Source: Yaniella sp. (GTDB taxonomy: Bacteria; Actinomycetota; Actinomycetes; Actinomycetales; Micrococcaceae). From it: DNA of 36,845 bases. The stretch spans positions 1 through 36,845 of the forward strand of contig NZ_JAKDKW010000017.1 of the NCBI RefSeq assembly GCF_030453185.1, given 5' to 3'. Below are positions 24,649 through 32,961 of this stretch, piece by piece (position 1 is the first letter of the stretch; every line of letters begins with the position of its first letter). The notes beneath the pieces are model-generated. The model was not told where the DNA came from, searched no databases, and was given only the letters and a program-made list of their open reading frames with translations. The position numbers were made by a program, and so were the translations under genes.

Positions 24649-25907
24649 GAACGGTTCTCCTTTGCAATGGTGCGGCGGTAGAGCACAACGGTCACAACGC
24701 CGCACAGTAGATATGACAAGCCTACGAAGAGCCACCCGGTGGCAAATGAATGCGTCACGTCGTGTAGCAGCCCCATGATCAGCGGGCCCAGCGCAAAACC
24801 GGTGTACATGCCCATCGAATTGAGCCCGGAAGCCGCACCAATCTTATGCGACGGGACGACTCGCAGCAGACCGGCATTGATCACAACGTTGGCGCCGAAC
24901 ACCGTGACGCCGTGGAGGGCCGCGCCGACCCACACCAGTGCGGGTTGCTGCCACAGCGTGGCACCCAAGAAGGCGAATACTCCCAGGAGCGCACCGGCAC
25001 TGATGATCATCAACAATCGAGACGGTTCGGCACCCGCCTGCATGCGTCGACTCCAGGCGATACGCGATACGACACCGATGATCCCGGAGACTGCGGTTGC
25101 CACACCCCCAAGGACCAGGGAGAAGTTGAGCTCTTGGACGGCAAAGAGCGGTAGGTAGACATTGGTGGCCTGCATACCCATGCCCGAGAGCATGGCGATC
25201 GCGGCGAAGAAATAGACAATGGCGGGGAGCTTGTCCTTGGTACCGACCGTGGAGATTTTGCCGGTGTCGACGGTGACTTCTGGCGGCTCAGGTTCTGGCA
25301 TGGTGCTCTTGCGGCGAGCCAATTGTGCCGGGGACGGCACATACTTGAGAGAGATCAACCACAGGAGTACACAGACGACTGCACCACCCAGGGCCGCACC
25401 CGTCCACCCCAGCGCCAGGGCGACGGCTGGAAAGAACAGTCCTGAAAACAGTTGGGAAGCCTGCACACCGGATTGTTTGATGCCGATCCACCCGGTGCGT
25501 TTTGCTAACGGCACGGCACGGATAATCACCCGGTTGGTCGTTGGATTGGAGATAGCCTGTGCCGGTCCAGCCAAGACCGCAGCGATGAGCAGGAGCCAAT
25601 AACTGTGGGCAAACGCCGCGACCACCAGCGCTATAGCAGTGCCCAAAAAGATGAACAGCATTTGGGCGCGCACGCTGATCTTATCGGCCAGATTACCCAA
25701 CCACATACTGGAGACCGCAGCCGCCGCGAACACCACGGTGACAATGAAACCGATCTGACCGGCTGAAATGCCGAGCTCCTCAATGATCAAAGCCGACGAG
25801 ACCGAGACTCCGTAGTTGAATAACGGCCCCGCACCCATCGCGCACAACAAAATAATGAGCAGGCCGGTTGAGGCTGAAGCGGCAGCAGGAGTCTTCGGTG
25901 TGGTCAC
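24645..25907 (-). CDS. MFS transporter
   Basis: 420 residues, about twelve membrane helices, with a central charged loop (about 195-225, PEPEPPEVTVDTGK) separating the two six-helix halves. The conserved MFS loop after helix 2 reads GNLADKISVRAQ (G-x-x-x-D-x-x-x-R type). Substrate is not predictable; oxalate/carboxylate-type carriers look similar. First gene of the operon with the DUF4149-like and MaoC genes. Divergent from the maleate-isomerase-like gene with a 128-base shared promoter region, so the two units may be co-regulated. Confidence 0.85.
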   Translation of the reverse strand: MTTPKTPAAASASTGLLIILLCAMGAGPLFNYGVSVSSALIIEELGISAGQIGFIVTVVFAAAAVSSMWLGNLADKISVRAQMLFIFLGTAIALVVAAFAHSYWLLLIAAVLAGPAQAISNPTTNRVIIRAVPLAKRTGWIGIKQSGVQASQLFSGLFFPAVALALGWTGAALGGAVVCVLLWLISLKYVPSPAQLARRKSTMPEPEPPEVTVDTGKISTVGTKDKLPAIVYFFAAIAMLSGMGMQATNVYLPLFAVQELNFSLVLGGVATAVSGIIGVVSRIAWSRRMQAGAEPSRLLMIISAGALLGVFAFLGATLWQQPALVWVGAALHGVTVFGANVVINAGLLRVVPSHKIGAASGLNSMGMYTGFALGPLIMGLLHDVTHSFATGWLFVGLSYLLCGVVTVVLYRRTIAKENRS

Positions 25908-26035
25908 ATGAACCAGGGTAGCCCTTTTCGCGCTGGTGTGGCTCCCACTAGAGCAGGCTTACGTTTGGCCACTGCGACGCCAGATCTGACCGCAGGGCTA
26001 TTGTTGACAGCCGAACGTACATGCGATAATTAGGT

Positions 26036-26824
26036 ATGAAAAACGTTCCCAGCTACATTCCAGACGGCCCGTTGCTCGACCGGACCCTCGGCATCGTCAA
26101 TCCTTACGATATGGCGCTTGATCGAGAGCTGTGGCGATGGATGCCGGACGGCGTGTCAATCTCAGCCACCCGCACCCCTCATCACCCCCTGACGGTAGAC
26201 GAACTACTGGCAGATGCGATCGGCAACGACGACGACCTCCGTTCGACGGCTAGTCGTCTCGCCGCTGTGGAACCGGACGCGCTGGTCTTCGTCTGTGCTT
26301 CGGCGAGCTTCATCAATGGCCTTGACGGCGCGCGGCGTATTTCGGCCACTTTGACCGAGGCGGCCGGGGCCCCGGCGGTCACCACGTCGGAGGCTCTGCT
26401 GGAAGCGCTCGATGTGTTGGGTATTGGCCAGCTGGCCATCGCCACGCCCTACGTGCAGAAACTGACGTCCCGTTTGGAGCTGTTCCTCGCCGACCAGGGC
26501 CACCCCGTCGTCTCCACCGGCAGTCTGAACCGGGATCGTCTGATTTGGCGGGTGCCGTATCGCGTCACCGCGGATCTCATCCGCGGCACCGATCACCCGG
26601 ATGCTGAGGCCATTTTCGTTTCGTGTACGAACCTGCCGACGTTCGACATCATCGCGCCGCTGGAAGAGGAGCTGGGCAAACCCATTCTCACAGCAAATCA
26701 AGTGTCTGCATGGGCTGGATTACGCCGTCTCGGGCTCTCATTGCCTCCCGTGGATCAGCGCTTGGCGACCGCCACTGCGCTGCCGACTCCACCAGTTGGT
26801 ACCCCAGAAGTTCAGCGGCCCTGA
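26036..26824 (+). CDS. Maleate cis-trans isomerase / Asp-Glu racemase superfamily protein
   Basis: 262 residues. Two catalytic-type cysteines stand in the family contexts: Cys87 in VFVCASASF and Cys197 in FVSCTNLPT, as in maleate cis-trans isomerase and arylmalonate decarboxylase relatives. ILTANQVSAW is the family signature near the C-terminus. Likely isomerises or racemises a small dicarboxylate; exact substrate unknown. The -10-like GATAAT ends five bases before ATG 26036, so it may be leaderless. The 3' end overlaps the convergent paralogue by 13 bases. Confidence 0.8.
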   Translation: MKNVPSYIPDGPLLDRTLGIVNPYDMALDRELWRWMPDGVSISATRTPHHPLTVDELLADAIGNDDDLRSTASRLAAVEPDALVFVCASASFINGLDGARRISATLTEAAGAPAVTTSEALLEALDVLGIGQLAIATPYVQKLTSRLELFLADQGHPVVSTGSLNRDRLIWRVPYRVTADLIRGTDHPDAEAIFVSCTNLPTFDIIAPLEEELGKPILTANQVSAWAGLRRLGLSLPPVDQRLATATALPTPPVGTPEVQRP

Positions 26825-27525
26825 AACAACGCACCGAGTCCGTCGGCCGTGGCAGGATGTCCCGCGAGGATCAGCCCGTACCAGGCCGTGACCTGATTGG
26901 CGGTCAGCACGGGCATCCCGATGGCGGCCTCGAGGTCGGGCAGCACCTCAATAGTATGTAAGGCCGTATCGGGTAGCAGCAGGCATTTGGCGTCACCTAG
27001 TTCGGCGGTCCGGGCCAGGTTCAGCACCCAGTCGGGTCCCAGGGCACCGGCATCTTCGCCCGATGGCACATCGTGGGCAGACGCGGCGGCGACGGTCAGC
27101 CCGGCGTCACCTAGATAGCGCACGAATTCGGCGGTGACGTCGTGGGGATAGGTCGCGGCCACCGCGACGGACTGCACGCCCAGGTGGTGCGCCGCGGCGA
27201 CGAACGCCAACGACGTCGACGACGAGGACACCCCCGCTGCTTCCTCGACCCAGTGGGCCTGGTCGCTGCTGCCGTCCCACCCGTAGACGAAACTGCCGGA
27301 GGTGCACGCCCACATCACCGCATCTGGATGCAGCTGGGCAGCCGCGCGGGCCGGTGGGACCAGCCGCTGTCGCGAACCGATCTCCAATAGGGCCTCGACG
27401 TCGTGCTCGGTGGCACCTTCCCACGTGTGAATCACCGGAAAGGCAGCGTTGCGAATGCGGGATTGTAGCGTGCTGAATTCGTCTTCGGCGCTGTGGCCGG
27501 GATACAGCATGGCAACGGTGACCAT
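26812..27525 (-). CDS. Asp/Glu racemase-superfamily protein lacking the second cysteine
   Basis: 237 residues, paralogue of the convergent gene. First site Cys74 in MWACTSGSFVYG is kept. At the second site, where the paralogue has SCTNLPT, this protein reads PDTALHT, so the Cys is replaced by Asp186. VLTANQVTAW is conserved. With one cysteine only it cannot use the two-base mechanism of a racemase and may act as a decarboxylase-like or lyase-like enzyme, or have lost activity. Ribosome site GGGAGGGG before ATG 27525. High-GC coding, host-like. Confidence 0.75.
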   Translation of the reverse strand: MVTVAMLYPGHSAEDEFSTLQSRIRNAAFPVIHTWEGATEHDVEALLEIGSRQRLVPPARAAAQLHPDAVMWACTSGSFVYGWDGSSDQAHWVEEAAGVSSSSTSLAFVAAAHHLGVQSVAVAATYPHDVTAEFVRYLGDAGLTVAAASAHDVPSGEDAGALGPDWVLNLARTAELGDAKCLLLPDTALHTIEVLPDLEAAIGMPVLTANQVTAWYGLILAGHPATADGLGALFQGR

Positions 27526-27562
27526 GAGCAGCCCCTCCCTGTTGCGTGCGTCACTGACAGCC

Positions 27563-27568
27563 TACAGT
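27563..27568 (+). promoter_or_regulatory. -10 element of a putative leaderless promoter for the DUF3830 gene
   Basis: TACAGT ends six bases before ATG 27575; no ribosome site is present. Confidence 0.5.
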
Positions 27569-27574
27569 TAAGCC

Positions 27575-28069
27575 ATGGCTCGTTTCATCACCGTCACCCT
27601 CGTCCAGCGCCAGGTCACCGCACGCGCACAGCTGCTCGACGACGAAGCGCCACGCACCGCCGAGGCTGTCTGGCAGGCGTTACCACAGGCCGGGCAGGTG
27701 TATCACGGTAAGTTCGCACGGAATGAGGTCTACGCACTGGTTCCCGCCTTCGCCGCCCAGGAGCCGGGCACTGAGAACCCCACAGTCACCCCGATTCCCG
27801 GCGACCTGTGCTATTTCACCTTCGACGGCACGCTCGAGCATCCCGCCTACGGCTACGAGGCCTCAGCCGGTACCGACGACACCCGAATGTTGATCGATCT
27901 CGCGGTGTTCTACGGCCGCAACAACCTGCTGCTCAATGGCGACGTCGGCTGGGTGCCTGGCAACGTGTTCGGCACCATCGTCGAGGGGCTCGACGAATTC
28001 GCGGCAGCCTGCCAGGACGTGTGGATGGGTGGGGCCCGCGGGGAGACCCTCAGCTATGCTCGCGCCTGA
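27575..28069 (+). CDS. DUF3830 family protein (cyclophilin-like fold)
   Basis: 164 residues. Family pattern: ARAQLLDDEAPRTAEAVWQA (residues 16-35), GKFARNEVYALVP, ENPTVTPIPGDLCYF, YGRNNLLLNGDVGWVPGNVF. DUF3830 proteins are small, cyclophilin-like, of unknown activity and are often next to amidohydrolase, Asp/Glu racemase or dicarboxylate genes, as here. Divergent from the racemase-like gene with a 49-base gap; the product probably works in the same catabolic route. Confidence 0.8.
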   Translation: MARFITVTLVQRQVTARAQLLDDEAPRTAEAVWQALPQAGQVYHGKFARNEVYALVPAFAAQEPGTENPTVTPIPGDLCYFTFDGTLEHPAYGYEASAGTDDTRMLIDLAVFYGRNNLLLNGDVGWVPGNVFGTIVEGLDEFAAACQDVWMGGARGETLSYARA

Positions 28070-28086
28070 CCGCTGGAGCGTCAGGG
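28064..28086. terminator. Possible hairpin over the convergent stops
   Basis: CCTGAC (28065-28070), 9-base loop, GTCAGG (28080-28085). The stem covers both the DUF3830 and the DUF6880-like stop codons. No U-tract. Confidence 0.3.
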
Positions 28087-29310
28087 CAGGCCTGCGCGGG
28101 TGAACTCTTTCTGCAGCCGGGGACGACGTCGATTGGTCTCCCGCAGGTCGCTGATGAAGGTATCCACCTCAGCAAGGGCGTTCGTTCCGGTGCTGAGGCG
28201 GCGCATGGTCTTCAGGTGTCGCGCAGCGTTCTTGTAGTGCGCTGCTCCCGTCTGCAGCAGCTCGAGGTCGACGAGCTCGCTCAATATCGGCAAGACGGCC
28301 AGTGGATCTATGGACTGGTATTGCTGGACGAGCCGTTCCCACACATCCTGGTTGCTCATCTTGGCAGCGTGAGCTGTTTCCCAGGCCGCGGCGGGATCCT
28401 TGAGTGCGTGCAATTGAAATAAGACGGCCTCACGTGGGTTGGCTGACAGCCGTTCCAGTACGGCATCCTGGTATGCGGGCCAGCTGGTACCGGCTTCGCC
28501 ATGCAATCGAGTCGCAGTGGTGCTATTGGGCCAACGGTCGAACACCCACCAGCGAGCCTCCATGAGTTCATCTGGTCGGTGGCGGGCCAGTAACCCGCAC
28601 CAGTATTCCGCGGCCTGGACGGACTGGTGGCCCCGATCGAACCCAGCAGCCCGCTGCGCCCACTCAACAGCGAGATCCAGTTGACCGATCTCCTCAAGAG
28701 CCTCCGCGGTGTTCTGAAACCACGCGGCAACACGTTTGTCCCGGGCATGAGTGCGGATGATCATCTCCACATCCTGGTCCAAGACTGCGAGCCGTTGTGC
28801 CTGCCAATGGAGTACGAAGTGCTCATGCGAATACGGTTGATGAACGTCCCGTTCTGCCAGCGGATCAATGCCGAGTCGTTCTGCACGCTCGGTCAACCTG
28901 GACCGGTAAGACTCCACACCGTGCGTGCCCAAGGCAAGTGCATAGCGCACAGGGTCGATCATAAAAAAGTCGACGTCGCCCTCGAACTGGAACTTCATCA
29001 TCCACGCAACCAGCTTGGACGGCGTGATCTGGGCTGCAGCTGCGGTGCGCGGATGCAGTTCAAGAAGGCGCCGGCACGCGTCTCCAATAATGCCAGCGGA
29101 ATCATCCGCCCGCGCGATGATCTTCATCGACGATGCCACAGCTTTCTGGGTGACACGATGCACCTCACCCGGGTCGTCGTTTTCAATGTGAGCTCGTTCG
29201 AGAATATCGACCGCTCCATGCATCTGCGTGCCGTGCGCATTCGCGGCTCGGTAGAAAAGCTCTGCACGGGTGCGGATCAACGGCAAAACATCATCAGACA
29301 ATGTCGACAT
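28081..29310 (-). CDS. DUF6880-like helical-repeat protein
   Basis: About 409 residues, nearly all helical. The segment FMIDPVRYALALGTHGVESY and the later VAAWFQNTAEALEEIGQLDL then AVEWAQRAAGF resemble the DUF6880/SWIM-associated helical-repeat proteins, with TPR-like hairpins in the C-terminal half. Probably a scaffold; no catalytic motif. Two starts compete: ATG 29319 and ATG 29310. I prefer 29310 because TAGAAT (29318-29323) lies seven bases upstream, a leaderless geometry, and neither has a ribosome site. Confidence 0.65.
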   Translation of the reverse strand: MSTLSDDVLPLIRTRAELFYRAANAHGTQMHGAVDILERAHIENDDPGEVHRVTQKAVASSMKIIARADDSAGIIGDACRRLLELHPRTAAAAQITPSKLVAWMMKFQFEGDVDFFMIDPVRYALALGTHGVESYRSRLTERAERLGIDPLAERDVHQPYSHEHFVLHWQAQRLAVLDQDVEMIIRTHARDKRVAAWFQNTAEALEEIGQLDLAVEWAQRAAGFDRGHQSVQAAEYWCGLLARHRPDELMEARWWVFDRWPNSTTATRLHGEAGTSWPAYQDAVLERLSANPREAVLFQLHALKDPAAAWETAHAAKMSNQDVWERLVQQYQSIDPLAVLPILSELVDLELLQTGAAHYKNAARHLKTMRRLSTGTNALAEVDTFISDLRETNRRRPRLQKEFTRAGLP

Positions 29311-29428
29311 GGTTTTCATTCTAATATTAGAGGACTGCTAAGCCTCACGGATCGCTGGACTGTCCTATGATGCTCATGTTCTTTTGACTCTGTCCTCGTG
29401 TGCGCGCCGGAATACCCGCCATCTTCGC

Positions 29429-29470
29429 CTATGTTGGAAGGCAGTGAACAGGAGGCGATCGTGCAGATGA
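29429..29470 (+). repeat. 42-bp direct repeat, copy 1 (orphan promoter/RBS)
   Basis: Identical to 31501-31542, including AGGAGG and the GTG start of the lytic-transglycosylase gene, with weaker similarity for about 25 bases upstream. Here it is followed not by that gene but by an IS1380-type transposase remnant. Confidence 0.85.
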
Positions 29471-29649
29471 GGGACATGATTTTCGCACCTCGGTTTGCGC
29501 CTTTAGCAGCACCAGTATTGGCCACCGTGATCCACTGGTCAGCCAGCAGTCTGTGCCAACCGTAGCACCGGGGCAAGCCCAGCCGACGAGACGAGATTGG
29601 GTTCATCAAAGGAATAGGCAATACCAGCAGCAGTGTGATTAAAGAGCAT
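29471..29649 (-). pseudogene. IS1380-family transposase remnant (N-terminal)
   Basis: From 29649 the minus strand reads MLFNHTAAGIAYSFDEPNLV then SSAGLAPVLRLAQTAG, a stop, then in the next frame LADQWITVANTGAAKGANRG and AKIMSL. This is the N-terminal segment of IS1380-type transposases (FDEPNLVSxAGLxPVMxLAxxxGL ... GANPGAKVxSLVAGM). It is cut off exactly where the 42-bp repeat begins. Frameshifted and without catalytic part: dead. Confidence 0.65.
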
Positions 29650-29696
29650 CTCAGAGGTGCGTCTTTCTGACGAGGAATAGTGGCTTCAACACTCAC

Positions 29697-29900
29697 TATT
29701 TTCCCATGTCAAAGACGCTTCTCCATGTTAAGACGCCGCACTCCCACCACATTTATCGGTGGATCAAGACTAAGCAAAACAGCGTTTTGCCACTTGAGGG
29801 TACGGATAATCTGCAGTAGATCATGAATAGTCTGTTTAGACGTGTTCAAGCTATATTGTCCGTGTAGGTAGATTTCTAAACGCATAGCAAAGGATCCAAG
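29697..29900. other. AT-rich leader of the DUF6308 gene
   Basis: No gene. Contains short AT-rich promoter-like sequence; AAAGGA lies six bases before ATG 29901. Confidence 0.4.
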
Positions 29901-30512
29901 ATGGTGTCGAGAGGTCTCGTGTCGTTAAAGAACGGTGCGAAAGATAAGCTTGATCGCTACACTTCCCGGACCTCGGGATACGCGTTCAACACGTATGATC
30001 ATCAAGGTGACGTAGATCTTCCACTTACGCCAGCCGACGTACTGATGGCCAATCTCTTGAGCCTGAGACTGTCTGGCCGCGACGTCATCCCACTATTTGC
30101 CGAGGGCGACGGCCCCGCTCAGCGACTCAGAGTAGCGCTAGACGATGCTTTAGTAGCGTTGCGAGATGTAGCACCCTTCGAATCACATGGTGCGTTAACG
30201 ATCCTTGAAGAGTCAGTGGAGAAGTTAACCGCTGCCGATGCGGCCACAAAATCAGTAAAGCAGTGGACTGAGGTCACTGTTTCCAAAGTTCTACACCGTC
30301 GTCGCCCACATATAGTGCCAGTGATCGACTCAAAAGTTCGCAAGTTTTACGGGATAGGAATTAGGCAACCCATGAATGTTCGACAAGCCCTTTGGGAAGA
30401 CCTCGGAGAAAACGAGGGTTGGATTAGGGAACTTGCCGCGACAAAAACAACACCAGATGGCCGACCCCTGTCTCTACTGCGCGCAGCCGATATTCTGATT
30501 TGGATGTCATAA
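29901..30512 (+). CDS. DUF6308 family protein
   Basis: 203 residues. Matches the family layout: an N-terminal TYDHQGDVDLPLTPADVLMA then NLLSLRLSG stretch, and the conserved VSKVLHRRRPHIVPVIDSKV (KLLxRKRPxLVPVxDxxV type) at about residues 128-147. The family is helical, soluble and uncharacterised, mostly in Actinobacteria and often in variable regions. Ribosome site AAAGGA upstream. First gene of the small insert between the two 42-bp repeats; AT-richer than the flanking host genes. Confidence 0.7.
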   Translation: MVSRGLVSLKNGAKDKLDRYTSRTSGYAFNTYDHQGDVDLPLTPADVLMANLLSLRLSGRDVIPLFAEGDGPAQRLRVALDDALVALRDVAPFESHGALTILEESVEKLTAADAATKSVKQWTEVTVSKVLHRRRPHIVPVIDSKVRKFYGIGIRQPMNVRQALWEDLGENEGWIRELAATKTTPDGRPLSLLRAADILIWMS

Positions 30513-30641
30513 GCAATTAGCAACAAACAAAGAAAAAGTCACTCCACGCGGCGATGACTGAATAAGTCATCTTCGACGGCGCTGGGTGAAGTTTCATTCC
30601 AGTATGTCAACGACTTTTCCAACGAGCGATGGTGAGTTTCC

Positions 30642-30953
30642 ATGGGATTTTTCAGCAACCTTTTTGACGGGATCGGTGGGGAGACCGCAGAATGCCCAAT
30701 GTGCGGAAGCAAAATGCGCGGTGAAGGCGGTCGATTCGAGTGTCCTAACCACTGCGAAGGAGGGGTTTTCTTTGAAAGAGATGGTCAGTTAGTCAGCTCC
30801 ATGGCCCGGAGTCCCACCGGAGGGGGAAGACCATGCATCAGCTGCCAGCAGGGACTGTCAGGATCGGATCACACATCAGAGTGGGAAAGTGGCAATAATT
30901 CATCAGCGTACGTTACATGCCGCCATTGCGGAGCTGAGAACTATATCTTTTAG
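30642..30953 (+). CDS. Small zinc-ribbon protein, 103 aa
   Basis: Four Cys/His pairs suggest two zinc ribbons: Cys18-x2-Cys21 (CPMCGSKM), Cys34/His37/Cys38, Cys65-x2-Cys68 (CISCQQG), and Cys93-x2-Cys96 (CRHCGAEN). The N-terminus MGFFSNLFDGIGG is amphipathic. No known family identified. A GGTGAG motif lies about eight bases before the ATG. Lies within the insert bounded by the 42-bp repeats. Likely nucleic-acid or protein binding; function unknown. Confidence 0.6.
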   Translation: MGFFSNLFDGIGGETAECPMCGSKMRGEGGRFECPNHCEGGVFFERDGQLVSSMARSPTGGGRPCISCQQGLSGSDHTSEWESGNNSSAYVTCRHCGAENYIF

Positions 30954-30963
30954 ACGACGATGA

Positions 30964-31446
30964 ACACTGCATCGATGGGCACCCATAGAAGTCCTTCGGG
31001 AAAGTCTTGTTCAAGCCAAGAAAGGTAACGCCACTTTCCAAAAACGCGAGTTAGTTCCTGGTCAGCCGGGGTTTCGTGAGCACCAGATTGTCGTAATTGC
31101 TAATAAGTATCTAGAAGCCTGGCACCATGAGAATTATGGCCAGTTAGCCACGTTCTTTCCTCAGTACCAAAATGAGTCACGCGGTTTGAGAGCAGGGCAG
31201 GCGAAGAGCCTCTACCGGGACTACCGGCTGAATGACTCCAGGGTCTCCAAGGTCGTGGAGGTCGTACAGATTCTTTCGAAGGTAGAAGTTCAGGCAAAGA
31301 TAGACGGGGCCGAGAGTACCATTACCCTGCGCTGGGTCCAGATGGACGAATCCGCTCAGCCTGTCTTGCGTGGTAAACCAGGTGAGTGGACTTTAACGCC
31401 CCACGGTCCGAGCAGATTTCTCGCAATCTTGAAGAATAACCCGTAG
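30964..31446 (+). pseudogene. Headless ORF, 160 codons, no start
   Basis: The frame is open from just after an in-frame TGA (ends 30963) to the stop at 31444-31446, but offers no ATG or GTG with ribosome site; the first usable codon is a TTG at 31186, in the middle of the domain. The content is protein-like throughout: VPGQPGFREHQIVVIANKYL, AWHHENYGQLATFFPQ, AGQAKSLYRDYRLND and a beta-rich end. It looks like the C-terminal domain of a larger protein whose N-terminal part was lost, perhaps in the insertion event. Confidence 0.55.
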
Positions 31447-31500
31447 ATATTACTGCAGCGCTCAGGATACTAGCAAGTAAGGTATACCTGCCGGCGTCAT

Positions 31501-31542
31501 CTATGTTGGAAGGCAGTGAACAGGAGGCGATCGTGCAGATGA
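31501..31542 (+). repeat. 42-bp direct repeat, copy 2 (in place at the transglycosylase gene)
   Basis: Identical to 29429-29470. Here it forms the RBS and start region of the downstream lipoprotein gene. Confidence 0.85.
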
Positions 31543-32294
31543 TGGACACCAAGTACAGCGCGGCAGCACACCGAACGGCCGCCGTCGTTATTGGAGCATT
31601 ACTACTCATGGGCTGCGGCTCAAATGATGCCCAGGACGACAATGAACCACCAGCAGCTCCACCGATGGTCGAACCCGAGCCTGCTGAAGATGCCGCAGAC
31701 TCAACCGAAGATATTCCCATCGCAGAACTTGCTGATGCCACCTGGGTTGAAGAGACGGCGGCTGAACATGCCATTCCGCAGCGTGCCATGGCTGCCTATG
31801 CGGGGGCCGCGCTCCGGATCGCCGAAACCCGCCCGGAGTGCAATCTTGGGTGGAACACTCTGGCCGGTGTTGGTTCGGTGGAAACCGCTCACGCCAGCAT
31901 TGATGAGTCTGGACTCAACGCTCAGGGCGTTGCTGAACCGGCGATCATCGGCCCGGTCTTGGACGGCAGCGAAGGCGTCATGGAAGTCGAAGATACTGAT
32001 GAGGGTGAATACGACGACGATAAGCAGTGGGATCGTGCCGTTGGTCCTATGCAGTTTTTGCCGGAGACCTGGGAAACCCACGCCGTGGACGGCAATTTTG
32101 ATGGTGAGATTGATCCGCAACAGATTGATGATGCAGTCCTAACCGCAGGCGTGTATCTGTGTGAAAATGCCGAGGATCTGACCGATGACGACGAGTGGGT
32201 CCAAGCCGTGACCACCTACAACCAGTCGTTGGAATATGCCCGTGATGTGGCCGGTATTGCTGAGTCCTATGCTGGAGATACAGCAGACGAATAA
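31533..32294 (+). CDS. Lytic-transglycosylase-like lipoprotein (SLT/MltB type)
   Basis: 253 residues. Lipobox LLLMGC with Cys28 follows a hydrophobic segment: an exported lipoprotein. After an acidic Pro/Glu-rich linker comes the catalytic domain: GVGSVETAH with the probable general acid Glu117, and GPMQFLPETW (171-180). This combination is typical of actinobacterial MltB-like murein transglycosylases, which cut peptidoglycan glycan strands. I chose GTG 31533, since AGGAGG at 31522-31527 is spaced five bases from it; an ATG at 31503 has no ribosome site. The gene is unbroken; only its promoter region is duplicated upstream. Confidence 0.8.
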   Translation: MQMMDTKYSAAAHRTAAVVIGALLLMGCGSNDAQDDNEPPAAPPMVEPEPAEDAADSTEDIPIAELADATWVEETAAEHAIPQRAMAAYAGAALRIAETRPECNLGWNTLAGVGSVETAHASIDESGLNAQGVAEPAIIGPVLDGSEGVMEVEDTDEGEYDDDKQWDRAVGPMQFLPETWETHAVDGNFDGEIDPQQIDDAVLTAGVYLCENAEDLTDDDEWVQAVTTYNQSLEYARDVAGIAESYAGDTADE

Positions 32295-32322
32295 AATTCA
32301 CGCTGATCGTTGCGAACCAGGG

Positions 32323-32652
32323 TTAATGGCCTAGTCCTCTGGCCGAGCGCACGAGGTCTTCGAGCTGCTGGAGGTAGACGTCGAAGGATTCGCGGCCGGG
32401 CTCACTGAGTGACAGGCGCCGAACCCGTCTATCAGCAGGGCTGTTCTCAATAGTAATGATCCCAGCGTCGGCGAGGGCAGATATATGTTTTGACAACGAC
32501 GACTTACTTACTCCAACGAGCTTCAGGAGTGTCGAGAATTCAACGTATTCTGCGGGAGCGAGCGCAGCCAAGATCGCCAAGCGTGCAGGCTCATGGAGTA
32601 GTGGATCGAGATTGACGAAAGCGTCTTCGGCATCAGTAGGCACGTCGATCAT
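32323..32652 (-). CDS. ArsR/MarR-type winged-helix regulator (transcriptional regulator PF13601 type)
   Basis: 109 residues. DPLLHEPARLAILAALAPAE then VEFSTLLKLVGVSKSSLSKHI, followed by ADAGIITIENSPADRRVRRL: the winged helix and wing are complete. Small regulators of this kind typically control an adjacent membrane-protein gene, which here precedes it with a TGATG overlap. AAGG five bases before the ATG favours ATG 32652 over GTG 32655. Confidence 0.8.
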   Translation of the reverse strand: MIDVPTDAEDAFVNLDPLLHEPARLAILAALAPAEYVEFSTLLKLVGVSKSSLSKHISALADAGIITIENSPADRRVRRLSLSEPGRESFDVYLQQLEDLVRSARGLGH

Positions 32653-32939
32653 CACGCCTTACGGGTGCTGTCAGTGGCGCTCTTCAGGCGCTGGAGGCCA
32701 GCCCGACAGACGAGAAGTATGACGACCACGGCCGCAAGCGCGCCCATGGTGTTGGGCGTCGTGACTCCAGCTGAGCGCAGGGGAAACTGCACGGCAATGT
32801 ATGCGGCGGTGACTAGAATTCCTCCGCCAACGACGAGCCACGTGCCGACCCGATCGGACCAATCCAGCCGTGATCGTAGCGGTCGTGCCGCCCATAAACT
32901 TGCCTGGCCCAGCACGCTCAGACCGGATAGCCACACCAT
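32652..32939 (-). CDS. Small membrane protein, 95 aa
   Basis: Two or three hydrophobic segments (WLVVGGGILVTAAYIAVQF, TMGALAAVVVILLVCRAGL) plus an N-terminal hydrophobic start. No family recognised. Encoded upstream of and overlapping with the winged-helix regulator, so probably its target or co-factor. Confidence 0.6.
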   Translation of the reverse strand: MVWLSGLSVLGQASLWAARPLRSRLDWSDRVGTWLVVGGGILVTAAYIAVQFPLRSAGVTTPNTMGALAAVVVILLVCRAGLQRLKSATDSTRKA

Positions 32940-32961
32940 GATTTCTCTACGCAGCGAAGTG

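Noticed and set aside
27808-28422. 204-codon plus-strand open frame starting inside the DUF3830 gene
   Set aside because: It is the other frame of DUF3830 and then antisense to the next gene; the Arg-rich start is typical shadow sequence.
28627-29370. 247-codon plus-strand open frame
   Set aside because: Antisense to the well-formed DUF6880-like gene; composition (Cys/His/Arg-rich) is that of a shadow frame.
31503-31532. ATG 31503 as start of the lytic-transglycosylase gene
   Set aside because: It adds residues before the signal peptide and lacks a ribosome site, whereas GTG 31533 has AGGAGG five bases upstream.
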